DNA of 56,908 bases from Gammaproteobacteria bacterium. GTDB taxonomy: Bacteria; Pseudomonadota; Gammaproteobacteria; UBA6429; Thiohalophilaceae. A program made the translations under genes and the position numbers. Of the stretch, positions 1 through 8,201 are shown piece by piece; within the stretch, counting starts at the first letter, position 1; each line of letters begins with the position of its first letter. The notes under the pieces are model-generated. The model did no database searches. It worked only from the letters and a program-made list of their open reading frames with translations, and was not told where the DNA came from. The stretch is from assembly GCA_029881995.1 (NCBI GenBank), contig JAOULO010000019.1, forward strand, positions 1 through 56,908, written 5' to 3'.

Positions 1-1
1 C

Positions 2-2020
2 TTCTCCTATCTCGGTGGGGTTGAAAAACTCAATAAGTACTTTGCTGATAAGCCAGATTTTAAATATCTCTATTACACCTATGCCCATGTTGGTGAAATA
101 TATGAGAAACAACACCGGTTCTCTGATGCGGTTGATGCCCACAAGTACTATATCAAAATGCATCCCAACTCACCCAGTATTCCACTGGCACATCTAAGGA
201 TTTTCGATATCTGGAAAAAAGGTGGATTTGCCAATAAAGTATATCAGTCCCTGGATGAGTTCTACGAAAAGTACAATCCGAAAAACACATACTGGGTAAA
301 AAATAATAATTTCAAAATCTATCAAACTGCTTCACAAAAACTGAAAGACAATATCATCACTGTTGCCAGCGACAATCATGGTAAATACCATGATTTCAAA
401 AAGAAAAAATTCTTTCTTGAGGCACAAAAATGGTATGAGCGTTACCTGAAGCACTATTCAAACCAGGCCAAGAAGGACAATATTCACTTCATGTATGCCG
501 AACTATTAGCTCGCGGACGCGCTTACGAAAGTGCATTAAAACAGTACGAACTGGCTGCCTTTGATACCGACATTATCCTGAACAAGCAGGCAGCTTATGC
601 CACCATCACAACCAGTAGCAAACTATACAGTCGTACAAAAGACTCAGAGCAAAAGCAGACCTATCTTGACAAACACCTGAAATACTCTTTGTTATATACC
701 CAGCTCTACCCTGCAGACAAGCGTTCTAAAAACATTATTACTCATGCCGCAGAACTGGCATTCAAGTCTGGCAAGTACCAAATGGCCATCAACCTGGCAG
801 AGCTGGTACCAGAAGAAGCCCTTTCAAAAGCTTCACTCAGAGCCAATATCATCAAGGCTCATTCGAGTTACAAACTTGGACAATACAAACTGGCCGAGGC
901 CAATTATCAAAATGCCATGTCATTTGAAAGAATCGGCCCCAAAACATTCAAAGAACTGGAAAACAAACTTGCCATGTCTATCTACAAACAGGGTGAAGAG
1001 GATTCCGCCAAAGACAATATGGATCTTGCTCTATATAACTTTGCGCGTATAGGAAAGCTGGCTCCTGGCTCCAAATATGCTGCTACAGGTTTGTATGACG
1101 CAATTGCCCTGACCATGGCAAAAGAAAAGTGGAACACTGCAATCTATTATATTAAACAGTTTCAATCTCTATATCCTGGCCATAAGTTATCAGGAGACAT
1201 ATCTCGAAAGCTGTCAGCGGTATACCTCAAATCTGGCCAGGATATAATGGCGGCCAAAGAATTTGAAAATGTTGCCAAACTGGAAAGTGATAACGAGGTC
1301 AAAATTGCCGCTCTATGGAAAGCCGCTGAACTTTATGAGTCCAGGCAGAACTATCCTGAAGCCATCAAAGCCTATCAGAATTACGCCAATAAATATTCTC
1401 GACCTTTCCCACAATATATGGAGTCAATGGAGAAAATTGTCAGCTTATATGCGCAACAGGGAGATACATCCAATGCGGACAAATGGCGCAACAAAATACT
1501 CAAGGCCGATCGTCGGGCTTCAAAAAAGTTAAAGAATGATAGAACTAAATTTATTGCATCGTCTGCTGCACTTAATCTTGCTAAAGATCGATACTCGCAA
1601 TTTGAAAACCTCAAACTTACGCTGCCTCTAAAAACGACTTTGCGTAAGAAAAAATTCGCCATGCAGTCGGCTGTCAAACTCTTTGGTCGCGCCTCTGTAT
1701 ATGGTGTGGCAGATACAGCTACCGAGGCAACCCATAATATTGCCGAAATTTATCGCTCATTCAGCAAATCCCTGCTTGAATCTGAACGACCAAAAAACCT
1801 GAACAAAGACGAACTGGAGCAATACACCATTTTGCTGGAAGACAAGGCCTTTCCATTTGAAGAAAAGGCCATTGAATTCCATGAAGCCAACCTGGCCCAC
1901 ATGAAACATGGTGTCTACAACCAGTGGATTAAAAACAGCCTGAGCACTCTGGAAAGCCTGTTTCCTGCTCGGTATAAGAGAGATGTAAAAGTCGATGCGT
2001 ATATCAACGTTATTCATTAA
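2..2020 (+). CDS. TPR-repeat protein, 5' end outside window
   Basis: The frame is open from base 2, so the start lies upstream and 672 residues of the C-terminal part are visible. The protein is built from helical pairs of about 34 residues with alternating A/Y/L positions, for example the stretches around residues 100-130, 255-300 and 410-450, typical of TPR or Sel1-like superhelices. No catalytic motif is visible. Its stop overlaps the start of the following TPR lipoprotein gene by 26 bp, which indicates a co-transcribed and probably co-translated pair. Known large TPR proteins beside TPR lipoproteins often sit with TolQ/ExbB-ExbD-TonB genes in gammaproteobacteria; those genes would lie outside this window, so a cell-envelope assembly role is inference only. 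I do not recognise the specific family. Confidence 0.8.
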   Translation, partial: FSYLGGVEKLNKYFADKPDFKYLYYTYAHVGEIYEKQHRFSDAVDAHKYYIKMHPNSPSIPLAHLRIFDIWKKGGFANKVYQSLDEFYEKYNPKNTYWVKNNNFKIYQTASQKLKDNIITVASDNHGKYHDFKKKKFFLEAQKWYERYLKHYSNQAKKDNIHFMYAELLARGRAYESALKQYELAAFDTDIILNKQAAYATITTSSKLYSRTKDSEQKQTYLDKHLKYSLLYTQLYPADKRSKNIITHAAELAFKSGKYQMAINLAELVPEEALSKASLRANIIKAHSSYKLGQYKLAEANYQNAMSFERIGPKTFKELENKLAMSIYKQGEEDSAKDNMDLALYNFARIGKLAPGSKYAATGLYDAIALTMAKEKWNTAIYYIKQFQSLYPGHKLSGDISRKLSAVYLKSGQDIMAAKEFENVAKLESDNEVKIAALWKAAELYESRQNYPEAIKAYQNYANKYSRPFPQYMESMEKIVSLYAQQGDTSNADKWRNKILKADRRASKKLKNDRTKFIASSAALNLAKDRYSQFENLKLTLPLKTTLRKKKFAMQSAVKLFGRASVYGVADTATEATHNIAEIYRSFSKSLLESERPKNLNKDELEQYTILLEDKAFPFEEKAIEFHEANLAHMKHGVYNQWIKNSLSTLESLFPARYKRDVKVDAYINVIH

Positions 2021-2597
2021 TACTTTAGTTATTGCAGCCATTTTGACTGGGTGTGCAACTCAGGAGACTCAGCCGGATAAAGTATCTGCTCAGGATATTG
2101 ACAAGGCCCTAAAGCAGACCAGCGAAGCTGACATTGCCAAATATAAGGAAATCCTGGCGCTGATAAATGAAGGCAAGCTGGATAAAGCTGAAGCTGCTCT
2201 AAAAGACTTCGCGGATGATCAACAGGCCCTGGCTGGCCCCTGGGCCAATCTTGCTCTGATTAGCATTAAACGCAACAAACTTGAAGAAGCCGAGCAACGA
2301 CTACAAAAGGCCCTGGCAAGAAATCCTGAAATGCCACAAGCCTTGAACATGATGGGTTTTATCGAAAAACAAAAAGGTAATATCGTAAAAGCACGGGATT
2401 ATTATCTAAGAGCCATTGAGATAAAAGACAATTATGCCCTCGCCCACTACAACCTGGCATTAGTCTACGATATCTATATTCAGGATATTCCCAAAGCAAT
2501 TAACCATTACCAGAAATACCTGGCCCTGACAAAGTATAAAGACAAAAAGACCGTTCAGTGGCTGGATCAATTAAAGGCATCCATGAAGAAAGGATAA
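1995..2597 (+). CDS. TPR-repeat lipoprotein
   Basis: This 200-residue protein begins with a lipoprotein signal peptide: a hydrophobic stretch ending in the lipobox LTGC with Cys20 as lipidation site. The mature part carries three to four TPR units, with clear A/N/A-L patterns at about residues 60-95 (the ALAGPWANLALISI region) and 95-165. Length and layout resemble the small PilF/PilW-like TPR lipoproteins, but no pilus genes are nearby, so I keep the general name. It overlaps the upstream TPR gene by 26 bp and is followed after 4 bp by a small exported protein. The three genes form one plus-strand operon. The product is probably anchored in the outer membrane on its periplasmic face, since residue 2 of the mature protein is not Asp. 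Confidence 0.85.
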   Translation: MRISTLFINTLVIAAILTGCATQETQPDKVSAQDIDKALKQTSEADIAKYKEILALINEGKLDKAEAALKDFADDQQALAGPWANLALISIKRNKLEEAEQRLQKALARNPEMPQALNMMGFIEKQKGNIVKARDYYLRAIEIKDNYALAHYNLALVYDIYIQDIPKAINHYQKYLALTKYKDKKTVQWLDQLKASMKKG

Positions 2598-2601
2598 GAC
2601 C

Positions 2602-2862
2602 ATGAGTAATTTGTATAAACTATCAATATTGACAGCCTTATTAATAGCAGCGCCGGTCGTTTTTGCTGAAGACGAACTTGAACTGGATACTACGTTTATT
2701 AAAGGAAATAAAGAACTTCCTCAAATTATGTTTATGGTTCCCTGGCAGGACATGAAAACTAAAAGAGGGAAAAAGGCGGCGCAAAACCTGACTTTGCATA
2801 GTTTATTTGGTGATGTGTTTGACCCTGTTCAACCATACCACCTTCAATCACCTAATAAATAA
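2602..2862 (+). CDS. Small exported protein of TPR operon
   Basis: An 86-residue product with a clear Sec signal peptide (hydrophobic residues about 7-20, then VVFA just before EDELELD). The mature part is short, starts acidic and becomes basic (KTKRGKKAA). It starts 4 bp after the TPR lipoprotein stop with a GGA-rich upstream stretch, so it belongs to the same operon. Small proteins of this kind sit at the ends of TPR/TolQR-like clusters; I do not know a function. Nothing else plus-stranded follows, and the next gene is convergent. Confidence 0.7.
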   Translation: MSNLYKLSILTALLIAAPVVFAEDELELDTTFIKGNKELPQIMFMVPWQDMKTKRGKKAAQNLTLHSLFGDVFDPVQPYHLQSPNK

Positions 2863-2992
2863 TATGATGTTTTATTTCTCACTTCTGAATATACTATTAA
2901 AAGTATAGACTATACAAATTAATCAAATTTATAATTCCATCATCATTTGTATATGTTTTTATATATGCATGATACTTCCAATGTAATACTTT

Positions 2993-3361
2993 TTATGAAA
3001 CAGTCACCTTTATAATGTCTGAGAGATAAACTCCCAGAGAAACAATTATTTCATATTCCCCTTTGTCTTCAAACGGTATATGCTGCATTACATTTAATCG
3101 AAATCTACCTTCACAATAACCATCAGTAAAAGTTACATCGTCTTCGAACATAACAATTTCATAAAATGGCTTACATGAAGTGTAACTTGTATAGTGCATT
3201 ACAACCATAGCAATATGGTTGGGGATTTTTGATGGTTCGTCTGGAATACCGGTATCTGGATATGGAACTCTAAATAATACATCCGCTTGGATACCTTCTT
3301 TTAGTTTACACTGCTCCAATGCTGTTATCTCAATACCGCACTCTGTTTTATTAAAGGTCAT
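2993..3361 (-). CDS. Hypothetical protein, candidate immunity partner 2
   Basis: About 122 residues starting at the ATG at 3361; an in-frame TTG at 3373 gives 126. No signal peptide or membrane segment is visible. The sequence is rich in alternating beta-strand patterns and ends in a motif (EYEIIVSLGVYLSD then IIKVTV) that resembles the end of the neighbouring 212-residue protein (EYIVYVTAGKYKSN then VRTVKV). Both may therefore share an Ig-like beta-sandwich C-terminus. It is the last gene of the minus-strand hcp-vgrG series, directly downstream of a putative effector and its lipoprotein partner. A second, cytoplasmic immunity or accessory protein is my inference; I do not recognise the family. 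Confidence 0.6.
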   Translation of the reverse strand: MTFNKTECGIEITALEQCKLKEGIQADVLFRVPYPDTGIPDEPSKIPNHIAMVVMHYTSYTSCKPFYEIVMFEDDVTFTDGYCEGRFRLNVMQHIPFEDKGEYEIIVSLGVYLSDIIKVTVS

Positions 3362-3400
3362 TTTATATAGCAAGCATCTTAATTAATATTACAAGGAATT

Positions 3401-4039
3401 CTATTTCTTCATAACTTTTACTGTCCGAACATTCGATTTATACTTTCCTGCTGTGACATAAACTATATATTCAGCAGGTTTTTTTGGAAGTCCTACTACC
3501 GCAGCAAGATTATAGTTAAAGTATCCACCACCAACGAATGTTCCTGGTTTAGCTTCAACCGAAGGTTCACTAAATTCTGGCGGCATATCTTCTTCTACCC
3601 CGGGCATTCGATACCTTCCTGAATAAACCTCATGAGTTTTCGTGTCAACTGCCACTAAAAGGATATCATCCTCAATTTCACCACCTTGTAAAACACCATT
3701 CGGTATTCTATATGCACCACATACTGGTAAAAAGGTAAAACCGCCGAAAAGCAATTTTTCATTGTCGCCATAATAATGTTCCTTGGGTAGATTAATGACA
3801 AATCCTAAAAAGTCACTGATAATCGGAGTACAATCATTATCAACAAAAACCTCTCCCACAGTTGAAAAATCACAGTCATCAGGAATAACGTATTGAGTCT
3901 TTGAATCAGTCATATTTTTACCTGTAGCTAACCCAGTATGAAAAGAACAACTATAGAGTGCTAATATTAAATAAAGTGCAATAGTTGACTTTTGCCAACA
4001 AAAATTAAAACTTCTGTTTTTTTTCCCATAAGAAATCAT
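3401..4039 (-). CDS. Putative lipoprotein, candidate immunity to effector
   Basis: A 212-residue protein with an N-terminal hydrophobic segment (about residues 19-30) ending in LYSC, a plausible lipobox with Cys at about residue 31, preceded by a basic stretch. The mature protein has several Cys (VPDDCDF, DNDC, PVC) and a beta-rich C-terminus. Its ATG overlaps the stop codon of the upstream metallopeptidase-like gene (TAATG at 4041-4037), the tight coupling seen in toxin-immunity pairs. Since the upstream protein has no signal peptide but this one is exported, a periplasmic immunity protein against a T6SS-delivered enzyme is a reasonable inference. No named family is recognised. Confidence 0.65.
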   Translation of the reverse strand: MISYGKKNRSFNFCWQKSTIALYLILALYSCSFHTGLATGKNMTDSKTQYVIPDDCDFSTVGEVFVDNDCTPIISDFLGFVINLPKEHYYGDNEKLLFGGFTFLPVCGAYRIPNGVLQGGEIEDDILLVAVDTKTHEVYSGRYRMPGVEEDMPPEFSEPSVEAKPGTFVGGGYFNYNLAAVVGLPKKPAEYIVYVTAGKYKSNVRTVKVMKK

Positions 4040-5580
4040 TAAAACTGATCTTTTAAACCCGGTATTCTTGAACCATCCAAATCTAGTTTACGAACTATTT
4101 TTAAACAATCTGGACAAAAATCTTTAGGAGTTACATTATACTGGCCAGATGTTGCATCTTTAAGCCCTGTTGACCCAAACATTACACATCCAGGCACACC
4201 TGACCATCTTTTGTTTGGTTTATCATAATTACAACCAGCACTACAATGGGGACCAAGATGCCCTTGGTCATTTACACCTCTATTTTCTCCGTACAATTTA
4301 GGTGGTGAATTTGGCAAAAGTTTATTTTCAATAAAATCACTATTATTTTTGTATGGGGCCTTACTCTTTTTCTTTTCACCATAAGCAACCATGCCTATTT
4401 TATGACCCATTTCATGATTTAGTATTTGCAACATTTTTTGTTCCCGACTTGGAGTCCACCATGCTTTGGTTGCAACTGTAATCATGTTTAAGCCGTTATA
4501 GCTAAAACCTCCTGAAAAACCCTTGACTGTTCTAACAGTAAGCTTAAGCGTGACACGATTATTATTCATAAAGTTGGATAATGCAGCAGATATATTAATT
4601 CTAAGTTGATTATGACCTCCTTCTGCCCCTCTTTGAGCTCCATTTATAGTAATGTCATTATCTATGATATTAATTTGCCGTCCTGTTGCATCTATAAATA
4701 CTGCAGTACCTCTCTCAAGCCAATGCTTAGGATCATTAATAATTTCATCACCAGTCAAATTATGCCATAAGAAACGATTTTTACCTGTTACATCAACAAC
4801 GTTAATTGTAATAAAATTATTGCCGAAACTAACACGCGGATCTGTATTAGCATTTTTGTTCAATATAAATTCCAAAGGAGTTTTCATAAGTGTGGCAATA
4901 TAATTTGAGAATACTATCGCAACAGCATATGGAGAATAATTCTGAATTGAATAGACGTCCCTGGCCGCATCTCTAAACTGCACATCATAATGATTATTCA
5001 GTAACTTAACTTGTTGAGGACTGGGATTAGCAGGATCATAGATTCTGGTGACTGTTTTGATAAAAGTCATTGGGTTAGAGCCGATCCCTTTTTCTATCAA
5101 CTCAATAAACAGGTTATTATTCTCATTTATAAAATCTTCTTCAAAAGATTGCAAAGATGCCGGAATAGTAACACCACTCATTGATATTACTTGATAATAC
5201 AACCTTCGGACTGCTTGAACCTCCATCTTTGACTGTATAACTTTCCCTTTGTATTTAGCTTCAACTTTATACTTATTTCCTCCGGCGGCGGGTAAATAAG
5301 CATTCGCTTCAAGCTTTACTTTTTTATTTCCACCATTAGAATGAGCAACCGAGATCCTTTTTCTGAAATTTTTATTACGTTTAAGTTCACTTTTTAAGTA
5401 TTTCGCCTGATTACCAACAGGCACTAACCTAATTTTAAACATGGCCGGCTTAGCTTTTTTAAACTCACAATCAAAATGCAAATAATCCAGCCGCTCTTCT
5501 GAATCTATTCCATCCGCAACATAAAGAGGATTTTTTTCTAAATTCACCCATTGAAATTTTGTGTTATTTCCACCAGCCAT
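4039..5580 (-). CDS. Putative T6SS effector, HExxH zinc metallopeptidase
   Basis: A 513-residue protein without signal peptide. The zinc-binding motif HEMGH lies at residues 389-393 inside NHEMGHKIGM, which follows the HExxHxxG pattern of metzincin-like enzymes, but the third His expected three residues after Gly is absent (Ala there). A Cys/His-rich tail follows, with GHLGPHC, CNYD, GCVMFG and FCPDC, which could supply the third ligand. The N-terminal ~130 residues look beta-rich. The gene sits directly downstream of a DUF4150 PAAR-like gene and is overlapped by a lipoprotein gene, the usual place for a cargo effector loaded with the PAAR-like tip. Peptidase activity and periplasmic target are inferred. 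Confidence 0.65.
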   Translation of the reverse strand: MAGGNNTKFQWVNLEKNPLYVADGIDSEERLDYLHFDCEFKKAKPAMFKIRLVPVGNQAKYLKSELKRNKNFRKRISVAHSNGGNKKVKLEANAYLPAAGGNKYKVEAKYKGKVIQSKMEVQAVRRLYYQVISMSGVTIPASLQSFEEDFINENNNLFIELIEKGIGSNPMTFIKTVTRIYDPANPSPQQVKLLNNHYDVQFRDAARDVYSIQNYSPYAVAIVFSNYIATLMKTPLEFILNKNANTDPRVSFGNNFITINVVDVTGKNRFLWHNLTGDEIINDPKHWLERGTAVFIDATGRQINIIDNDITINGAQRGAEGGHNQLRINISAALSNFMNNNRVTLKLTVRTVKGFSGGFSYNGLNMITVATKAWWTPSREQKMLQILNHEMGHKIGMVAYGEKKKSKAPYKNNSDFIENKLLPNSPPKLYGENRGVNDQGHLGPHCSAGCNYDKPNKRWSGVPGCVMFGSTGLKDATSGQYNVTPKDFCPDCLKIVRKLDLDGSRIPGLKDQF

Positions 5581-5591
5581 GATTTTTACCC

Positions 5592-6077
5592 TTATTCTGT
5601 TGGCTCAATGCTGAGCAATTCATTATCGTCATCGCTATCATCATCCTCTACTTTTGGCACAACCACCAACGGTGCCTGCACCTCCGGCATCGGCGGAGTA
5701 TTTGCAGCAGAATTTTTATTCTGGATCATCATATCAGCAAGGCGTGGGACATTCTTACCTTCTATTTTTACATCGAAGGAATAGTTAATAAATTCTGCCT
5801 TGCCTTTGGTGCATCCAGAAACAACACCACCAAGAGATCCGGGTTCATCACCGGTACTGGTAGAGAAATTAGAATCTTTTAACATAATTGGATTGCCGTC
5901 GACTTTGACATCCTTGCTGCCTTTGGCAGTATCACTCGATTTGGCAATATTGGGATAAGGAATTGGAATAACTGGTGGGCCACATTGTGTCTTGCACACA
6001 TCGGGAAAGTTGATCGCCACTCCCCCGCTATCCTTATGAACAACCGTTCGATGATTAACGTTGGTACTTGCTCCCAT
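5592..6077 (-). CDS. DUF4150 PAAR-like T6SS tip protein
   Basis: A 161-residue protein matching the DUF4150/PAAR-like family: the N-terminus has the NHRTVVHKDSGGVAINFPDV type strand followed by KTQCGPPVIPIPYPN, and the centre has GDEPGSLGGVVSG and KGKAEF motifs. Family members replace or complement PAAR spikes on VgrG and carry effectors. The last ~35 residues are acidic and low in complexity (DDDSDDD), probably a flexible tail. It lies between a ketosynthase-like gene (11 bp upstream) and the effector gene (11 bp downstream) in the same orientation. A purine-rich AGGAG lies just before the ATG. Confidence 0.88.
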   Translation of the reverse strand: MGASTNVNHRTVVHKDSGGVAINFPDVCKTQCGPPVIPIPYPNIAKSSDTAKGSKDVKVDGNPIMLKDSNFSTSTGDEPGSLGGVVSGCTKGKAEFINYSFDVKIEGKNVPRLADMMIQNKNSAANTPPMPEVQAPLVVVPKVEDDDSDDDNELLSIEPTE

Positions 6078-6088
6078 GCTTATCTCCT

Positions 6089-7162
6089 TTATCCATCACC
6101 CTTGAAAAGGGTAAGGGCCATTCTATTATCATTATCTGATGATGTCCATAACAGGCTTTGTGGTACGGTATTTTCGTCACTATTAAGATTATGTATCGCA
6201 TTCAATATCAATAAGGCACCTGTAGTCGCACCTGTATCACCGCAATATTCAGCTGGATGATAAAGATTCTCCATCCCTTCGAATAAACGACTGAGTCGAG
6301 TCTGAAGGAGACCCCACTCAAATGCAAAATAGCTCTCACCGTTTAGACTACAATAGACGTCTTTAAATCCTGTGGTACTACTTTCTCCCACAGCTGATAA
6401 AACAGCATCGGTCAGGCCCTTGCCGGTACTATTTTTTCTGGAACTAATGGTTTCCGGTTCTATCCCTTCTCCCATATTACCCAACCGTGCAAGTATAGGC
6501 ATACCTCGTTCTTTTGCCGTTACCTCTGTTTCCACAAGAAGCATTACCGCCCCTTCACCAGGTATAAATCCATCAACATTACGGTCTGTACGTATACGCC
6601 AGTTTTCATCTAAATAATCTAACCTGTCCTCAAGAAGATATGAATCCACACCACCAACAACACAATACTGAATATCCTGGCTACGTAATTTTTCTACAGC
6701 ACTTTTTAATAACGCAAAAGTTCCAGTCTGGCCAAGTTGGCTCTTCTTCCATAATTTAAAGGTGGATAGACCAGTTCTTTTAAACAATTCAGGGAGTATT
6801 TTTTCGTTAATATTTGATTGCTCCACAGCCTTATCAGCATTGGGTAATGACAATAAGAAACCGGTTTCTGATATAAGCTCACGCTTAAATTTTGCCTTTG
6901 CCATTAATTCAGTCAAAGCAGGCAGTGCAAGTTGAATAAGACGCTCTTCCCCATCCAGAAACGGATCCAGAATAGGCACATCAGAAACAAACAGTGGTAA
7001 TTCTTCATCCCACTCAGGATCATCGGGTGTACAGGTGTAATAGGCATGTTCGCTTATGCGACTAATCCCCGCCTTTATCGCCGCTACTGATTGCTCGGCA
7101 TCTGGACCAACTGGCATCAAGGCACCGACGGCAGTAATAACAATATCATTCGCATTACCCAT
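6089..7162 (-). CDS. T6SS-associated ketosynthase-like protein, probably inactive
   Basis: A 357-residue thiolase-fold protein related to beta-ketoacyl synthases: the N-terminus ITAVGALMPVG and the C-terminal GDTGATTGALLILNA correspond to conserved KS regions. Where active KS enzymes carry the nucleophilic Cys, this protein reads LGQTGTFALLKSA, so the Cys appears replaced. It overlaps the upstream DUF2169 gene by 8 bp and precedes the DUF4150 gene. KS-like genes are known in such DUF2169-DUF4150 loci. I infer an adaptor or scaffold role in loading the PAAR-like protein or effector rather than fatty-acid synthesis. Confidence 0.8.
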   Translation of the reverse strand: MGNANDIVITAVGALMPVGPDAEQSVAAIKAGISRISEHAYYTCTPDDPEWDEELPLFVSDVPILDPFLDGEERLIQLALPALTELMAKAKFKRELISETGFLLSLPNADKAVEQSNINEKILPELFKRTGLSTFKLWKKSQLGQTGTFALLKSAVEKLRSQDIQYCVVGGVDSYLLEDRLDYLDENWRIRTDRNVDGFIPGEGAVMLLVETEVTAKERGMPILARLGNMGEGIEPETISSRKNSTGKGLTDAVLSAVGESSTTGFKDVYCSLNGESYFAFEWGLLQTRLSRLFEGMENLYHPAEYCGDTGATTGALLILNAIHNLNSDENTVPQSLLWTSSDNDNRMALTLFKGDG

Positions 7163-8189
7163 GTTGACGCTTCTTCCCTATTTTAACCGAGTCCAGATAT
7201 AAAAACTGTTTGTAGCACGGTACAGTCACCCGCCAGGTAATCATGACGTTTCGGATATCGGGCTCAATTACGACTGTATCCAGTGATGGTTTGAATTCCT
7301 GTTTTTTACCTTTAATGGAAACCACTACTTTCTCATTCCATACAGGTAAATTAAACTCCATAAGACCATTTTCACTCAAATTGGCAAGGCTCACCGCTTC
7401 GCCACCTTGCAAAACCCCATCACAAATCAGATCGGGATGTGCGCCATTAAAATAATTATCATTAAAATCCAGCGGTAACAGCGGATTTCTTTCCTGCATC
7501 CATTTATCATCATACGTACCGGCCAATGCCATCCGTGGTTGCCACGAGCGACTAATAAAGCCAAAACCACTAACAGGCGGTTTGTCCTTGTAGTCACTTA
7601 TCAAATAACGAGGGTCTTCTATATTCGGTATGACTATTCCCTCTATTTGCTTACTCTTATCTCCAAGGAAGCCGGTACCTATGGGATTATGGGGAGAAAA
7701 TTCTGGTGAATCTGTATCTAATGTTTCTAAGTCGATACCACCAAAGGCCCTTTCATAGACAATTGGCATTTTCTCAAAGGTCTGTGGTTGACTCATATTC
7801 CATGACATCACTGATCGAGTCGACTTTTCCCAATAACGGTCACCTGTTACTCTGCAAGTTTTTTGTTTGTTAGCCACTTTTACTATCGCATCAACCGAGC
7901 TCACTTTACGGCCTGCAGGCGCATAGGCATGTCCATTGATCACGATATCAGAGCGCCTTTTATACATGGAAGTATCAGATTCATAGCGAACACTGGATTC
8001 ATTTGTCTCACCAAAATAAACATCAGCTTCAAATATTTCGGCTGGTTCTTCATTAAAAACCAGGTTTTTACTTGCATCGCTAATGGTAAAATTCCCTTTC
8101 ATGACAATTGTGGCATAGTCATAACCGCTGACATCCAGACTGGGAAAAAGTCTGGACTCTAATGGAGTGTGATTAATGACCTCAAGCAT
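7155..8189 (-). CDS. DUF2169 family T6SS accessory protein
   Basis: A 344-residue protein with family hallmarks: YDYATIVMKGNFTI near residues 24-37, the central FGGID (after MPIVYERA), NPIGTGF and SRSWQPRMALAGTYDDKW motifs, and the C-terminal VVIEPDIRNVMITWRV strand. DUF2169 proteins are found next to PAAR-like (DUF4150) tips and are thought to act as chaperones or adaptors for effector loading. It starts 12 bp after the TIGR02270 gene and overlaps the KS-like gene, so translation is probably coupled along the operon. No signal peptide; cytoplasmic. Confidence 0.9.
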   Translation of the reverse strand: MLEVINHTPLESRLFPSLDVSGYDYATIVMKGNFTISDASKNLVFNEEPAEIFEADVYFGETNESSVRYESDTSMYKRRSDIVINGHAYAPAGRKVSSVDAIVKVANKQKTCRVTGDRYWEKSTRSVMSWNMSQPQTFEKMPIVYERAFGGIDLETLDTDSPEFSPHNPIGTGFLGDKSKQIEGIVIPNIEDPRYLISDYKDKPPVSGFGFISRSWQPRMALAGTYDDKWMQERNPLLPLDFNDNYFNGAHPDLICDGVLQGGEAVSLANLSENGLMEFNLPVWNEKVVVSIKGKKQEFKPSLDTVVIEPDIRNVMITWRVTVPCYKQFLYLDSVKIGKKRQHG

Positions 8190-8201
8190 TGATGATGTCC
8201 C

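Noticed and set aside
2863-2992. Possible terminator between the TPR operon and the convergent gene
   Set aside because: Only a 5-bp AT hairpin (ATACT/AGTAT) without a T-run is visible; not enough to call.
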